Source: Calothrix anomala FACHB-343 (GTDB lineage: Bacteria; Cyanobacteriota; Cyanobacteriia; Cyanobacteriales; Nostocaceae). Taken from it: a stretch of 64,000 nucleotides of DNA. The DNA lies in NCBI RefSeq assembly GCF_014696435.1, contig NZ_JACJQG010000049.1, positions 1 through 64,000 on the forward strand. The letters are read 5' to 3'. Position 1 is the first letter of the stretch; each line of letters opens with the position of its first letter. The notes beneath the pieces are model-generated. The model had not been told where the DNA came from. It did not search any database and worked only from the letters and a program-made list of their open reading frames with translations. Shown piece by piece: positions 1 through 8,645 of the stretch. Made by a program: the position numbers and the translations under genes.

Positions 1-66
1 CTGCCCTCATCTCGACCTTTGGCGAATAGGCTTAAGTCTGCCATACCGATATCTTTGAAAGTATAG
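1..66 (+). other. possible C-terminal tail of a gene cut by the left edge
   Basis: Frame 1 is open from the first base to a TAG at 64-66 (22 codons). It could be the end of the preceding gene of the injection-system operon, since the next gene starts 22 bases later on the same strand. The tail is too short to assign to a family, and the opposite strand is also open here, so this is weak. Confidence 0.2.
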
Positions 67-88
67 ATATCACTGCCATATAGCAACT

Positions 89-502
89 ATGGTTTATGGT
101 CAACCACGAGACTATTTAGGAACTGGTTGGGCTTTTCCCTTGCGCTTAAATTTGCAAGGAGGGATACAACTCACCAGCGAAGAAGAAAAAGTTAGAGAAT
201 CCATTTGGATTATTCTCCGTACTGGCGTAGGCGAAAGAGTTTATCGCCCTAATTTTGGTTCGCGTTTATCGGAATTAGCATTTGCACCGATGAACAACGA
301 CACTCTGATCCAAATTCGCATGTATGTTTTAGAAGCCTTAGAAGTTTGGGAACCCCGCATTACCGTCGATCGCGTCGTCACCGAACCCGATCCAGTGCGC
401 GGTCGAGTAAACATCAATATTATTTATCGACTTAAAGACAATCCTGATATTAATAACTTTGTTTATCCATTTTATTTATTACCTCCTAACGAAGAAGAAT
501 AA
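89..502 (+). CDS. gp25/GPW-like baseplate wedge protein
   Basis: The 137-residue protein matches the GPW/gp25 family by eye: an N-terminal part placing the protein in the baseplate, then a core with ESIWIILRTGVGERV and RPNFGSRLSEL (about residues 36-65), the usual family signature. Members form the wedge or sheath-initiating part of the baseplate in contractile phage tails, type VI systems and extracellular contractile injection systems. Length is normal for the family. The next two genes are also baseplate or tail components, so this belongs to an eCIS-type locus whose sheath and tube genes would lie left of the window. In multicellular cyanobacteria such particles have been described as thylakoid-anchored; whether this one is anchored cannot be told from here. 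Confidence 0.85.
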   Translation: MVYGQPRDYLGTGWAFPLRLNLQGGIQLTSEEEKVRESIWIILRTGVGERVYRPNFGSRLSELAFAPMNNDTLIQIRMYVLEALEVWEPRITVDRVVTEPDPVRGRVNINIIYRLKDNPDINNFVYPFYLLPPNEEE

Positions 503-637
503 TTAGTCATTGGTCATTAGTCATTTGTCAATAGTCAATGGTCAATGGTCATTTATCCTCCTTGTCCTCCTTGTCCTCCTTGTCCTCCTTGTCCCCTTCC
601 TAGCCCCTAGCCCCTAGCCCCTAGTCCCTAGCCCCGC
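503..637. repeat. compound short tandem repeats inside the CIS operon
   Basis: The spacer between the gp25-like gene and the large baseplate gene is almost entirely short repeats: variants of the 7-mer GTCAATG/GTCATTA, about four copies of the 9-mer TCCTCCTTG, then about five copies of the 7-mer CCCCTAG. Such heptamer STRRs are typical of heterocyst-forming cyanobacteria. They separate two genes that would otherwise be closely spaced. Confidence 0.9.
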
Positions 638-2830
638 ATGAAATTCGATTTTTTACCACAATTACCATCTTCCAATTTAGACGATCGCACTTTTGACGAT
701 CTGGTGGAAGAATGTATGATGCGTATCCCGCGCTACTGTCCTGAATGGACAGATCATAACCTCAGCGATCCGGGAATTACGCTCATTGAATTATTTGCTT
801 GGTTAACTGACCAAATGTTACTCCGGTTTAACCAAGTACCAAGAAAAAATTATGTTGCTTTTTTAGAATTATTGGGAATTCGCCTCCAACCCCCCGCACC
901 AGCCCATACTGAATTAACTTTTTATTTAAGTTCTGATTTACCTGAAGCTTATACAATCCCTACAGGAACGGAAGTTTCTACAATCCGCACGGAAACTACA
1001 CCGGCAATTACTTTTAGTACAGATTCGCCTTTAATTATTGGTAAACCCCGATTACAGCATTTTCTCACCGCCCAAACTGTAGAAGATATCCCCCAATCGT
1101 TGCGGGAACGTCTCTCAAATGTTTGGACTCGTCAATCTAATGGTTTCTGGACTGGGGGAGAACAAGCTGTATTTAGCGAACAACCCCAAGCGGGAAATTG
1201 CTTTTATTTGGTAATTAATTCCGACGATTCTTTAGATGGTAACGTCATCGAAGTTACTATCCAAGGGGCAGCAGCAACACCCACAGGCATTGACCCCAAT
1301 CATCCCCCCCGCACATGGGAAGCTTGGGACGGACAAGATTGGCAACCTGTGTTAATGAAAGAATCGGACGACCAAACCAGGGGATTTAGTTTTTACGAAA
1401 TTAACCAACAGGGAGGAAACCCCGCCCAAGGTGCAGATGTGCGCCTGCATTTACCGCAATCTTGGCCTGTAACTACTTTTACTGCATACCGAGGACGTTG
1501 GTTGCGTTGTTGCTATACTAGCCCAGAAGAAAGTCAAGAAGGTTACAGCCGTCCGCCGAAAATTACAGGGTTAGCGGTGCGGTCAATTGGCGGTACAGTG
1601 AGGGCGAGTCACAGTACCTTGCTGCAAGAGGAACGTTTAGGAATTAGTAACGGTACTCCCGGACAAACTTTTCAATTACAAGCGCCGCCAGTTTTAGCGC
1701 GCCGGGAAGACGAATATATTATTGTTACGCCTCCTGGGGGTTTACCGCAAACTTGGAATGAGGTGAGAGATTTTGCCGATTCTACACCCCAAGACCGTCA
1801 TTATGTGATTGATTCGCTAACAGGTTCGGTGCAATTTGGCCCTTTGATTCGCGAACCGGGACAAATTCAACGCCAGACAAAAGTGCGATCGCGGATTCAA
1901 CAACCAAAACTAGATGAAACCATCGCTCAACCCAGTGACATTGAAAACGCCCTTGAGCATCAATACGGAGCCGTTCCTCCCAAGGGTGCAGAAATTAGAA
2001 TTCTCGCTTATCGTACAGGGGGAGGAAAAGAAGGTAACGTACAAGTAGGTTCGCTGCAGTTTTTAAAGTCGGCTGTTCCCTACGTAACCAGTGTCACAAA
2101 CTACAAACCCGCCATTAACGGTGCAGATGCCGAATCTTTAGAACAGGCGGTAATTAAAGCACCAAGAATTTTGCGAACACGCGATCGCGCCGTCACAGCC
2201 GAAGACTTTGAAGTTTTAACTCAACAAGCCGGTGCAGGTGCGATCGCCCGCGTGCGTTGTTTACCCGCCCTTGCTAATACCCAAGCAGGTACAGTCAGTT
2301 TACTCGTAGTCCCCCAAGCCAATACAGATAACCTAATTGAAGGTATCGCACCCACACAATTTGCCCTCAGCCCCGCCCTGCAAGACCAAATATTACAATA
2401 CTTAGATGATAGAAAGTTATTAGGAGTACAAATCAGACTCTTAGAACCAGACTATGTTGGCGTTTCCGTGCAAACAGAAGTCATCCTCGAACCCACTTAT
2501 GAAAACCCCTTAGCCAGAGCCGAAATCCTGCGCAACTTAAGAATTGCTCTGTATAAATATTTAAATCCCCTCACCGGAGGTACTGAAGGTAAAGGCTGGC
2601 CCTTTGGGCGACCGGTTTATCCCTCAGACATCATCGCCTTAATGCAACAAACCCCAGGCGTGCGTTATTTAGGCCAAGTCCTGCTATTTCCCATCCGCAA
2701 ACAAGGAGACACCTGGAGAAGACAACCATCACCAGAACAAATCATCGATCCAGGAACCCAAGGCTTAATTTGTTCTTGGTTTGACGCTAACCTGCGTTCC
2801 AGTCATGACATCCAAATTAGTACTCGCTAA
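638..2830 (+). CDS. large baseplate assembly protein (gpJ/Afp11-like)
   Basis: The 730-residue protein resembles the 'putative baseplate assembly protein' family of contractile injection systems (gpJ/gp6-like; Afp11 in the antifeeding prophage). The N-terminus has the family opening (PSSNLDDRTFDDLVEECM, then WTDHNLSDPGITLIELFAWL around residues 38-57). A long middle region probably contains inserted beta domains. The C-terminal half (from about residue 480) has the J-like core with LRTRDRAVTAEDFEVL. In phage P2 and its relatives, gpJ forms the outer baseplate triangles. The gene lies between gp25-like and tail protein I-like genes, the usual eCIS order. The ATG lies directly after the STRR block and has no clear Shine-Dalgarno. 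Confidence 0.85.
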   Translation: MKFDFLPQLPSSNLDDRTFDDLVEECMMRIPRYCPEWTDHNLSDPGITLIELFAWLTDQMLLRFNQVPRKNYVAFLELLGIRLQPPAPAHTELTFYLSSDLPEAYTIPTGTEVSTIRTETTPAITFSTDSPLIIGKPRLQHFLTAQTVEDIPQSLRERLSNVWTRQSNGFWTGGEQAVFSEQPQAGNCFYLVINSDDSLDGNVIEVTIQGAAATPTGIDPNHPPRTWEAWDGQDWQPVLMKESDDQTRGFSFYEINQQGGNPAQGADVRLHLPQSWPVTTFTAYRGRWLRCCYTSPEESQEGYSRPPKITGLAVRSIGGTVRASHSTLLQEERLGISNGTPGQTFQLQAPPVLARREDEYIIVTPPGGLPQTWNEVRDFADSTPQDRHYVIDSLTGSVQFGPLIREPGQIQRQTKVRSRIQQPKLDETIAQPSDIENALEHQYGAVPPKGAEIRILAYRTGGGKEGNVQVGSLQFLKSAVPYVTSVTNYKPAINGADAESLEQAVIKAPRILRTRDRAVTAEDFEVLTQQAGAGAIARVRCLPALANTQAGTVSLLVVPQANTDNLIEGIAPTQFALSPALQDQILQYLDDRKLLGVQIRLLEPDYVGVSVQTEVILEPTYENPLARAEILRNLRIALYKYLNPLTGGTEGKGWPFGRPVYPSDIIALMQQTPGVRYLGQVLLFPIRKQGDTWRRQPSPEQIIDPGTQGLICSWFDANLRSSHDIQISTR

Positions 2831-2841
2831 AACAAAAGCTT

Positions 2842-3873
2842 ATGGTTCAAAGCCGACATAGCCCAGCCGTAGAAATTCAACTCACCCCCATGCAAATACC
2901 CGAAGCCGTACCTGGGGCGGGTTTAGCATTTGCTGGGCCAGAAGGTATGAATGCAACAGCACATAACTTGCTTTTGCATCCCGGACAACCCAGCGAGATG
3001 ATTGTCCATATTAAAAATCTAGAAGACCGTCCCTTAAGGCTAAGTTTAAAAGTAGAAGGTGAATTTCCTTCCCAATGGTGCCAAATTGGTACAGAAGGAA
3101 GAGAAATTCCCCCAGGGGCACAGATGGATGCAGTATTATATTTCACTGTTCCCGCCACATTTTTTGAAGACCAAGAAGCAATTTCCCCAGGGAAAAAAGA
3201 TAAATTAACCCTCAACTTTCACTGTTTAGTAGTAGTTAATATTGACCAAGGTACAGAAAGAGAACAAACTCAACACAGCGAAATATTTAATTTATATATT
3301 CGCCCCTACAGTTTCTACATGGAATTTTTGCCCGTTCTCTATCGCGAAATTGACTTCATTGGGCGCTTCATCAAAATATTTGAACAAGCTTATCAACCAG
3401 CAATTGATAGCTTCAACGTCATGTGGGCAAACATCGACCCCTTAACAGCACCTAGAGCATTACTGCCATTCTTAGCCCATTGGGTAGCTTGGCAAGTAGA
3501 TTCTGTTTGGGATCTCAATCAACAACGCCGTTTAATTCGTCGTGCAGTCGAGATTTATCGCTGGCGAGGAACCCGCAAAGGATTGCGTCTTTACCTCCAC
3601 CTTTACACAGGTTTACCCCTAGACGAAGATATCCCCAACGAACGCGATAAACATATTAGTATTACAGAACCCTTTGGCCCCAGCTTCATCTTAGGTGATG
3701 CCCACATCGGCAGCGCCGTCTTAGCAGGGGGACAAGCATATCATTTCGTAGTTCACTTACGCAAAACCCGCTCCAATCAACTCATAAACGAACAATTAAT
3801 CAGAACAATCATCGAACAAGAAAAACCCGCATTTTGCACCTACGAACTATTTATAGAAAACCCAATTACATAA
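2842..3873 (+). CDS. tail protein I-like baseplate protein (gpI/Afp12-like)
   Basis: This gene of 343 residues starts 11 bases after the large baseplate gene, so the two are probably co-transcribed. Residues 1-150 look like an immunoglobulin-like beta domain (HPGQPSEMIVHIKNLEDRPLR). Residues about 155-340 match the phage tail protein I type seen in CIS loci (FYMEFLPVLYREIDFIGRF, then RWRGTRKGLRLYLHLYTG). Its homologues attach to the gpJ-like protein at the baseplate periphery. The N-terminal Ig-like domain is an addition relative to phage gpI. Two small ORFs overlap it in other frames and are shadows. Confidence 0.8.
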   Translation: MVQSRHSPAVEIQLTPMQIPEAVPGAGLAFAGPEGMNATAHNLLLHPGQPSEMIVHIKNLEDRPLRLSLKVEGEFPSQWCQIGTEGREIPPGAQMDAVLYFTVPATFFEDQEAISPGKKDKLTLNFHCLVVVNIDQGTEREQTQHSEIFNLYIRPYSFYMEFLPVLYREIDFIGRFIKIFEQAYQPAIDSFNVMWANIDPLTAPRALLPFLAHWVAWQVDSVWDLNQQRRLIRRAVEIYRWRGTRKGLRLYLHLYTGLPLDEDIPNERDKHISITEPFGPSFILGDAHIGSAVLAGGQAYHFVVHLRKTRSNQLINEQLIRTIIEQEKPAFCTYELFIENPIT

Positions 3874-3905
3874 AAATATTTTGGCAATGCCTAAAGTATT
3901 TATTA

Positions 3906-3938
3906 ATTTTGAATTTTGAATTTTGAATTTTGAATTGA
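3906..3938. repeat. ATTTTGA heptamer repeat
   Basis: About four tandem copies of ATTTTGA end directly before the ATG of the DUF4159 gene. The same heptamer recurs at 24627-24656. Confidence 0.85.
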
Positions 3939-3939
3939 C

Positions 3940-5139
3940 ATGACACACCCATTCCCCCCACCAACCATCAAATCCTTTGAACGCCTACAAGCCTCCGATG
4001 GACTATTAATAAATGCCGAGCGCTGGAGTAAAGCCCATGAATACCACCGACTGCGACAAAACACCCACTATCAATGCTTAAACCAACCCGGAATAGTCTG
4101 CGGTTTAGGCGTGCGCGTCATTCCCGCACCCCGCCAAGTTGAAGCAAAATATCGAGATGGACGCTGGGTACAAATTCAACCAGGAATCGCCATCGATGTA
4201 GCCGGAAACTTAATTGTAGTCCCCAAAGCATACGACTTTCCCATTGATTTAGAAGTAGTTAGTACCGAACCAATTACAATTTACTTAGTCGTCAGTTACG
4301 TAGATCCAGACGAACTAAGACGCGGACAATCAAGAGATATTGTCCAAGAAACATATCGCATCGACCAAAAAAATTCCACCCTAGAAAGTCACGAAATCGA
4401 ACTTTGTCGCATCCTCTTACAACCAGGACAAAACACCATTACTCAACCTGCGGATGTCTTCTTTCCTGGTTACCAAAACATTGATTTACGCTATCGCCGC
4501 CACGCCCAAGCAAGACCACAAACAAATATTGCGATCGCGCAAGTAAATCATAGCGATTCTGAATGCGCCCGAAACTTTTTCAACCTTGCTTATTTACTCC
4601 AATCCATCGAACATCTCTACCCATCCTTACGGGGAATTGATGAACCAGGACAAGTATCTTTAAGCGAAAACATTCAAGACTACGATTTACTTTATTTAAC
4701 AGGACAGGAAGCACTATCTTTTAACAGTATTGAATTTGAATCACTGAAAAATTATTTAAATTTTGGTGGCATACTTTTAGTAGATGCGCCGCAAAATGCT
4801 AATGCTTTAATTGACAGTACCCACGCCTTAGCCCAGCAACTAGAAAATCCCTTAAAACCTTTAGAAGAACTACAAAGAAGTCATCCTTTACGCACCAAAC
4901 CCTTCTTATTTGCAGCTTTACCCAATGTCAATCAAAACTTCATTCGCCTGTTAATTGGTGGGGGAATTATCTTAGTAATTGGTGATTTAGCCAGCGCTTG
5001 GGGATTAGATAGAGAATTGAATTTACCCAGAGTAGCTATTAGAACCGCCCAAGAATTTGGCATTAATATTTTGCACTATGCTTGGAGAAGGCGACAGTAT
5101 ATTGGCTTACAGCAAGAAGATAATACAGGTAAATGGTAG
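3940..5139 (+). CDS. CIS-associated protein with C-terminal DUF4159 domain
   Basis: A 399-residue protein with two visible parts. Residues 1-165 form a beta-rich region (GVRVIPAPRQVEAKYRDG, then PGIAIDVAGNLIVVPK) that I cannot assign to a named family. Residues about 195-395 resemble DUF4159, a Rossmann-like domain (DYDLLYLTGQEALSF, then LKNYLNFGGILLVDA, ending NILHYAWRRRQYIGL). There is no signal peptide. It is the last same-strand gene of the injection-system segment, 66 bases after the tail gene, so it may be a structural accessory, an anchor or a cargo-related protein; none of these is shown. The DUF4159 call is moderately sure, the role is unknown. Confidence 0.6.
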   Translation: MTHPFPPPTIKSFERLQASDGLLINAERWSKAHEYHRLRQNTHYQCLNQPGIVCGLGVRVIPAPRQVEAKYRDGRWVQIQPGIAIDVAGNLIVVPKAYDFPIDLEVVSTEPITIYLVVSYVDPDELRRGQSRDIVQETYRIDQKNSTLESHEIELCRILLQPGQNTITQPADVFFPGYQNIDLRYRRHAQARPQTNIAIAQVNHSDSECARNFFNLAYLLQSIEHLYPSLRGIDEPGQVSLSENIQDYDLLYLTGQEALSFNSIEFESLKNYLNFGGILLVDAPQNANALIDSTHALAQQLENPLKPLEELQRSHPLRTKPFLFAALPNVNQNFIRLLIGGGIILVIGDLASAWGLDRELNLPRVAIRTAQEFGINILHYAWRRRQYIGLQQEDNTGKW

Positions 5140-5218
5140 AAGGAAAGGGAAGGGAAGGAGGACAAGGGGGACAAATGTCAACTTACAGCAGTTTTTACCT
5201 ATTTGAACCACATCTATC

Positions 5219-5282
5219 GTAGGGGCACGGCACCAACAATCTTTTGGTACATACAATAATTTTACTGATGCCGTGCCCCTAC
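5219..5282. repeat. palindromic element with GTAGGGGCACGGCA ends
   Basis: Perfect 14-bp inverted repeats (5219-5232 and 5269-5282) enclose a 36-bp loop. It belongs to the same style as the GTAGGGGCGGGTT hairpin at 36586-36648. No target duplication is visible. Confidence 0.8.
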
Positions 5283-5333
5283 AGCGTGGTCTATTTACCT
5301 GAAAATAGCTGTAACGCAAAACCCAGCTACCGC

Positions 5334-5449
5334 AAGGAACTGAAGTTCCTTGCTAATAACCAAAGTCATCTAAAGATGACTAAATATCCTCCAAATCTTG
5401 AGTCTACTTTAGTAGACTTGGGCTATTAGCCTGAGAATTCATTCTCAGG
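5334..5449. repeat. repeat element of four consecutive palindromes
   Basis: Four near-perfect palindromes of 18-20 bp follow one another: AAGGAACTGAAGTTCCTT (5334-5351), AGTCATCTAAAGATGACT (5364-5381), AGTCTACTTTAGTAGACT (5401-5418) and CCTGAGAATTCATTCTCAGG (5430-5449). The array fills most of the gap between the DUF4159 gene and the convergent comB-like gene. Read as RNA it would give four hairpins, so it may also end transcription. Confidence 0.85.
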
Positions 5450-5547
5450 CGGGTGACAAAGCTAAGACAGAGGCTATTTTTAACTTAAGTTGATACGTCT
5501 GAGCGCTGCCGTGACCTTACTATTATACCTTAATAAGTTGAAAAACA

Positions 5548-6270
5548 CTATAAAATACATCTATTAATATAAGCATTTTCAGTTAACAAAGGTACGCAAT
5601 TACTAATATTAAAAGCTGCTGCTAATTCCACATCTAACTCATAACCTTTAGCAATTAATTCTTTCCCAGAACTAGATTTTTTCAAGTATCCTAACAAATC
5701 ATTTCTAAAAGTCTGAAATACTGCTAAAGCACTTTCAGCCTCTGGAGATAAACTACCATTTAAAAAACTCAAAATTGCTCCAACACCAATTAAATCTTCA
5801 AAAGCCGGTCTTAATGTACCATCCTCCCACTTTTCCCCAGCAGGAATTACAGCAATTTTAGAGCCATATTTCTGCGCAAATTTAGCCACTGCTTCACAAT
5901 TTCGTAAACAACCAGCTATTGTTGGTGTTTTACGAGTTAGTAATGTGAGAGTCGAACCATTAGGAGAAGGTATAACTAATTTAGTTCCCGTTGTAATTTT
6001 AGTTAAAGATGCAGGAGAAAGAGAATAACCTGCTTGTGAAAACCTACCTTTTGCTAATTCCGCATTAACAGACTTAGCATAATCAATTGCGGAATCATCT
6101 CTCCATTGATAGGGATATATAATTGCGCCATTCTTTGTAGCAATTTCTGTCGCAGTCGAAAAAGATAGTACATCGACAATGATAATTACATCACTAATAG
6201 GTGCAAGTTGAGTAACACCTTGTACACCCCACTCACAGCGTAAATCAAATTCTGCTTGATCGTAAATCAT
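5548..6270 (-). CDS. comB: 2-phosphosulfolactate phosphatase family protein (ComB-like)
   Basis: The 240-residue protein matches the ComB family: VIIIVDVLSFSTATEIA near residue 28-44, VIPSPNGSTLT near 98-108, and AVIPAGEKWEDGTLRPAFEDLIG near 138-160. ComB removes phosphate from 2-phospho-3-sulfolactate in archaeal coenzyme M synthesis. Many cyanobacteria keep this family without a coenzyme M pathway, so the true substrate here is uncertain. Length is normal. The ATG at 6270 has an AGGA-type ribosome site about 5 bases upstream. The gene stands alone. Confidence 0.8.
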   Translation of the reverse strand: MIYDQAEFDLRCEWGVQGVTQLAPISDVIIIVDVLSFSTATEIATKNGAIIYPYQWRDDSAIDYAKSVNAELAKGRFSQAGYSLSPASLTKITTGTKLVIPSPNGSTLTLLTRKTPTIAGCLRNCEAVAKFAQKYGSKIAVIPAGEKWEDGTLRPAFEDLIGVGAILSFLNGSLSPEAESALAVFQTFRNDLLGYLKKSSSGKELIAKGYELDVELAAAFNISNCVPLLTENAYINRCIL

Positions 6271-6641
6271 TTTTTCCTAAAATCAGTTAATACCGTTAAA
6301 TTTAAAATTTGTTGTTGCGTAACATACTAATGCCCTAATATCAATTCTCTATAAACTTGCAATAAATTATTACTTCTCTATTTCTTGGCGTACTTGGCGT
6401 ACTTGGTGAAGCAGTCCGTTCTTGGGGGTTTCCCCCATGAGGAACTGCTGAACCCGAAGGGCGGTTCATTTATAAATATTAAGTGCATCATCACAGAGAA
6501 ATTGTATAAAAACATATTGCTGATAAATATGTGCTTTTTGCGCCATTTATAGGAGTGGTAAATGAATATATATTTACCACCGCTAAATAGTTAAACCCCT
6601 ATGATAATGCCTATCGACAATTTAAGAGTCTTCGGAATGCT
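6271..6641. repeat. intergenic region with hairpin repeat (6411-6450)
   Basis: This is the divergent spacer between comB and the PsiE-like gene, so promoters of both should lie here. It has a direct repeat of CTTGGCGTA and a hairpin with a GGGGGTTTCCCCC core (6424-6436) flanked by complementary GCAGT..C and G..ACTGC arms. The CTTGGCGTA phrase recurs at 29465-29480. No gene is visible. Confidence 0.6.
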
Positions 6642-7109
6642 ATGGTAAAAAAAGTATTAGCAGATTTAAATAATTATTTTCAGCGAGATAAAATTGTTCG
6701 CAATCTAGAATTTTTTCAAGATTTTATTATTGTATTTCTCTGCTTAGGTTTATTTTGCGTCATGCTGATTCGCCTAGTAGATATGTTCTCTTCTTTTGTC
6801 CGTCCGCTAGATTTAAGACAAGTAACATCTGATATCCTCTTTATTTTAATTCTCGTCGAACTATTTCGTCTCTTAATTGACTATATAGAAGCACAGAGTA
6901 TCTCTGTAGCAGCCGCAGTAGAAATTACGATTGTTTCTGCTTTAAGAGAAGTTATTTTGCGTGGTGTACTGGAAATTCCCCGCGATCAACTTTTGAGTAT
7001 TGCTGTATTTTTACTGGTTTTAGCAGGAATTTTTATAGCTTTACCACGCATGTCTAGATTGTTTGAACACTCAAGAATTTCTCACTCAGAAACCACAGAA
7101 CACAATTAA
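6642..7109 (+). CDS. PsiE-family membrane protein
   Basis: A 155-residue protein with four predicted membrane segments (about residues 28-48, 60-80, 88-108 and 115-135) and the family's REVILRGVLEIP-like loop. It resembles the phosphate-starvation-inducible PsiE family, whose biochemical role is unknown even in E. coli. No Pho box is evident in the 370 bases upstream. The gene is monocistronic: the upstream neighbour diverges and the downstream neighbour converges. Confidence 0.75.
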   Translation: MVKKVLADLNNYFQRDKIVRNLEFFQDFIIVFLCLGLFCVMLIRLVDMFSSFVRPLDLRQVTSDILFILILVELFRLLIDYIEAQSISVAAAVEITIVSALREVILRGVLEIPRDQLLSIAVFLLVLAGIFIALPRMSRLFEHSRISHSETTEHN

Positions 7110-7126
7110 AAAATGAGAACTCTCAT

Positions 7127-7148
7127 ACCCCTAAATTTACTTAGGGGT
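7127..7148. terminator. hairpin downstream of the PsiE-like gene
   Basis: ACCCCTAA (7127-7134) and TTAGGGGT (7141-7148) form a perfect 8-bp stem with a 6-base loop, 17 bases after the stop codon. There is no T-run, so its role as a terminator is inferred from position only. Confidence 0.4.
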
Positions 7149-7199
7149 AAGTAAGTCGGTGAGAAAAATTTAATGTATGTGAAGAAATACAAATTAACC

Positions 7200-7276
7200 G
7201 TAGGGTGTGTTATGCCGTAGGCTAACGCACCTTGAATTGTTGACTGTGCGTTTACTCCGTGAGACAACACACCCTA
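7200..7276. repeat. GTAGGGTGTGTTA palindromic repeat
   Basis: GTAGGGTGTGTTA (7200-7212) faces an imperfect reverse complement (7264-7276), with GGCTAACGCACC inside. The same core occurs in the larger element at 19622-19779, and a degraded fragment lies near 9614. Confidence 0.75.
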
Positions 7277-7331
7277 AATTTAAATTTCTTAACATAGTTT
7301 TAACTATTAGCGCCGACTTACTTATTACTGA

Positions 7332-8645
7332 TTAATTTGATGTAGATATTAACCCAGTTTGCTTATAAATAGGGCATACTATCTTTTTAATCTCTGGTAG
7401 CTTTCTCGCAAAATACAACGCGCTGAGAGCACAACAAACACCTCCAAATAATAAAGCATTTGCTACACCAATGTGACCTGCCAAACCTCCAAAGAATAAA
7501 TTACCAAAAGGTAATATCCCTAAAAATCCTGTTGTGAATATACTTGTAACTCTACCTCGTTTATTTTCATCAACAATGATTAATTGAATAAAATTGCTAA
7601 TAGCAATTAAACTCAATGTATTAGTCATGCCAACAATAAAAATTAAGATAAGGCAAAGTTCTAAACTAGCAGAACGTGAAAAGAATATCAGACTTAAACC
7701 TAAAATCAAAGTAGAGTTAGCTACAACTTTCTCTAAGCCAGTAACTTTCTTTCTAAGTATTAAGAAAAGTCCAGCAACTATCGAACCCAATGCCGAAGCT
7801 GTCATAATATAGCCCATAGTTTCGGCATTACCATTTAAAATATCAGTTGTGAAAATTGGCATCAAGTTAACATAAGTCATAATCATAAAACAAATTATGA
7901 CTTGCATAAGTAATACATATTTAATAGGTAAAAATTTATAAGTATATACAAAACCCTCCTTTAAATTTTGCCAAATGTGCGGTTTTTTAGTGGAGTCGTT
8001 GTTAGCAAATGACTTAATTCGCACGGTTAAAATTGCGGAAATAAAGGGGAAATAGCTAACGCTATCAACCAAAAAGCAGGATGCTGCGCCTACTTTCGCC
8101 AGTAATAATCCTCCCACCATAGGGCTGATAAATTTAGCTGTATTAATTAAGAAAGAATGAATGGAAATTGCGCTATAAGTATCAGCTTTATTATCGACAA
8201 TCCGAGGAATAGCTACTAACCGTGCAGGTAAATCAAAAGCTTTGACAATTCCTTGGAGTATCCCAATTACCAAAATCCAAATAAAATTAATTTCCCCAGT
8301 CAGACTCAAATAAGTTAACGCACCGGATAAAATAATCGATACTAACTGAGTAGCGAGTAAAACATATCTGAGGTTCCAACTATCTAATAAAACTCCTACT
8401 ATCGGTGTCAATACTAAGCCTGTTGCTTGATTGGTAAATCCAGCAATACCTACTAATACTGCTGAATTAGTTAGTTGATAAACCATCCATACTAAAGCAA
8501 ATTGTGTCATCCAAGAGCCAAAAAAAGATACACTTTCTCCGATGACAAAACAGCAAACATTTGCAGATTTCAGCGCTGGGGGAATCTGGAAAAAACCAAA
8601 CTTCAGTTTGTGTTTTTTAGAATTTGCTTGATGAATTTGCGCCAT
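7332..8645 (-). CDS. MFS exporter (EntS/MFS_3-like)
   Basis: About 437 residues with roughly 12 membrane segments. The opening (FVIGESVSFFGSWMTQFALVWMVYQLT, in part) is typical of the EntS/MFS_3 exporters, as is the DLPARLVAIPRIV stretch after the fourth segment. Members move siderophores, macrolides or other small molecules out of the cell by proton antiport; the substrate is not predictable here. The ATG at 8645 is preferred over the one at 8675 because an AAGGA motif lies 7 bases before it. It is followed by 1.2 kb without genes, so it is transcribed alone. Confidence 0.75.
   Translation of the reverse strand: MAQIHQANSKKHKLKFGFFQIPPALKSANVCCFVIGESVSFFGSWMTQFALVWMVYQLTNSAVLVGIAGFTNQATGLVLTPIVGVLLDSWNLRYVLLATQLVSIILSGALTYLSLTGEINFIWILVIGILQGIVKAFDLPARLVAIPRIVDNKADTYSAISIHSFLINTAKFISPMVGGLLLAKVGAASCFLVDSVSYFPFISAILTVRIKSFANNDSTKKPHIWQNLKEGFVYTYKFLPIKYVLLMQVIICFMIMTYVNLMPIFTTDILNGNAETMGYIMTASALGSIVAGLFLILRKKVTGLEKVVANSTLILGLSLIFFSRSASLELCLILIFIVGMTNTLSLIAISNFIQLIIVDENKRGRVTSIFTTGFLGILPFGNLFFGGLAGHIGVANALLFGGVCCALSALYFARKLPEIKKIVCPIYKQTGLISTSN

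Noticed and set aside
1-64. Minus-strand reading of the first bases as a gene start (MADLSLFAKGRDEG)
   Set aside because: Looks like a start on the opposite strand but only 14 codons lie in the window, and the plus-strand operon context argues against it; cannot be judged.
6642-7109. Pho-regulated phosphate-starvation gene
   Set aside because: The family name suggests it, but no Pho box of direct repeats is visible upstream.
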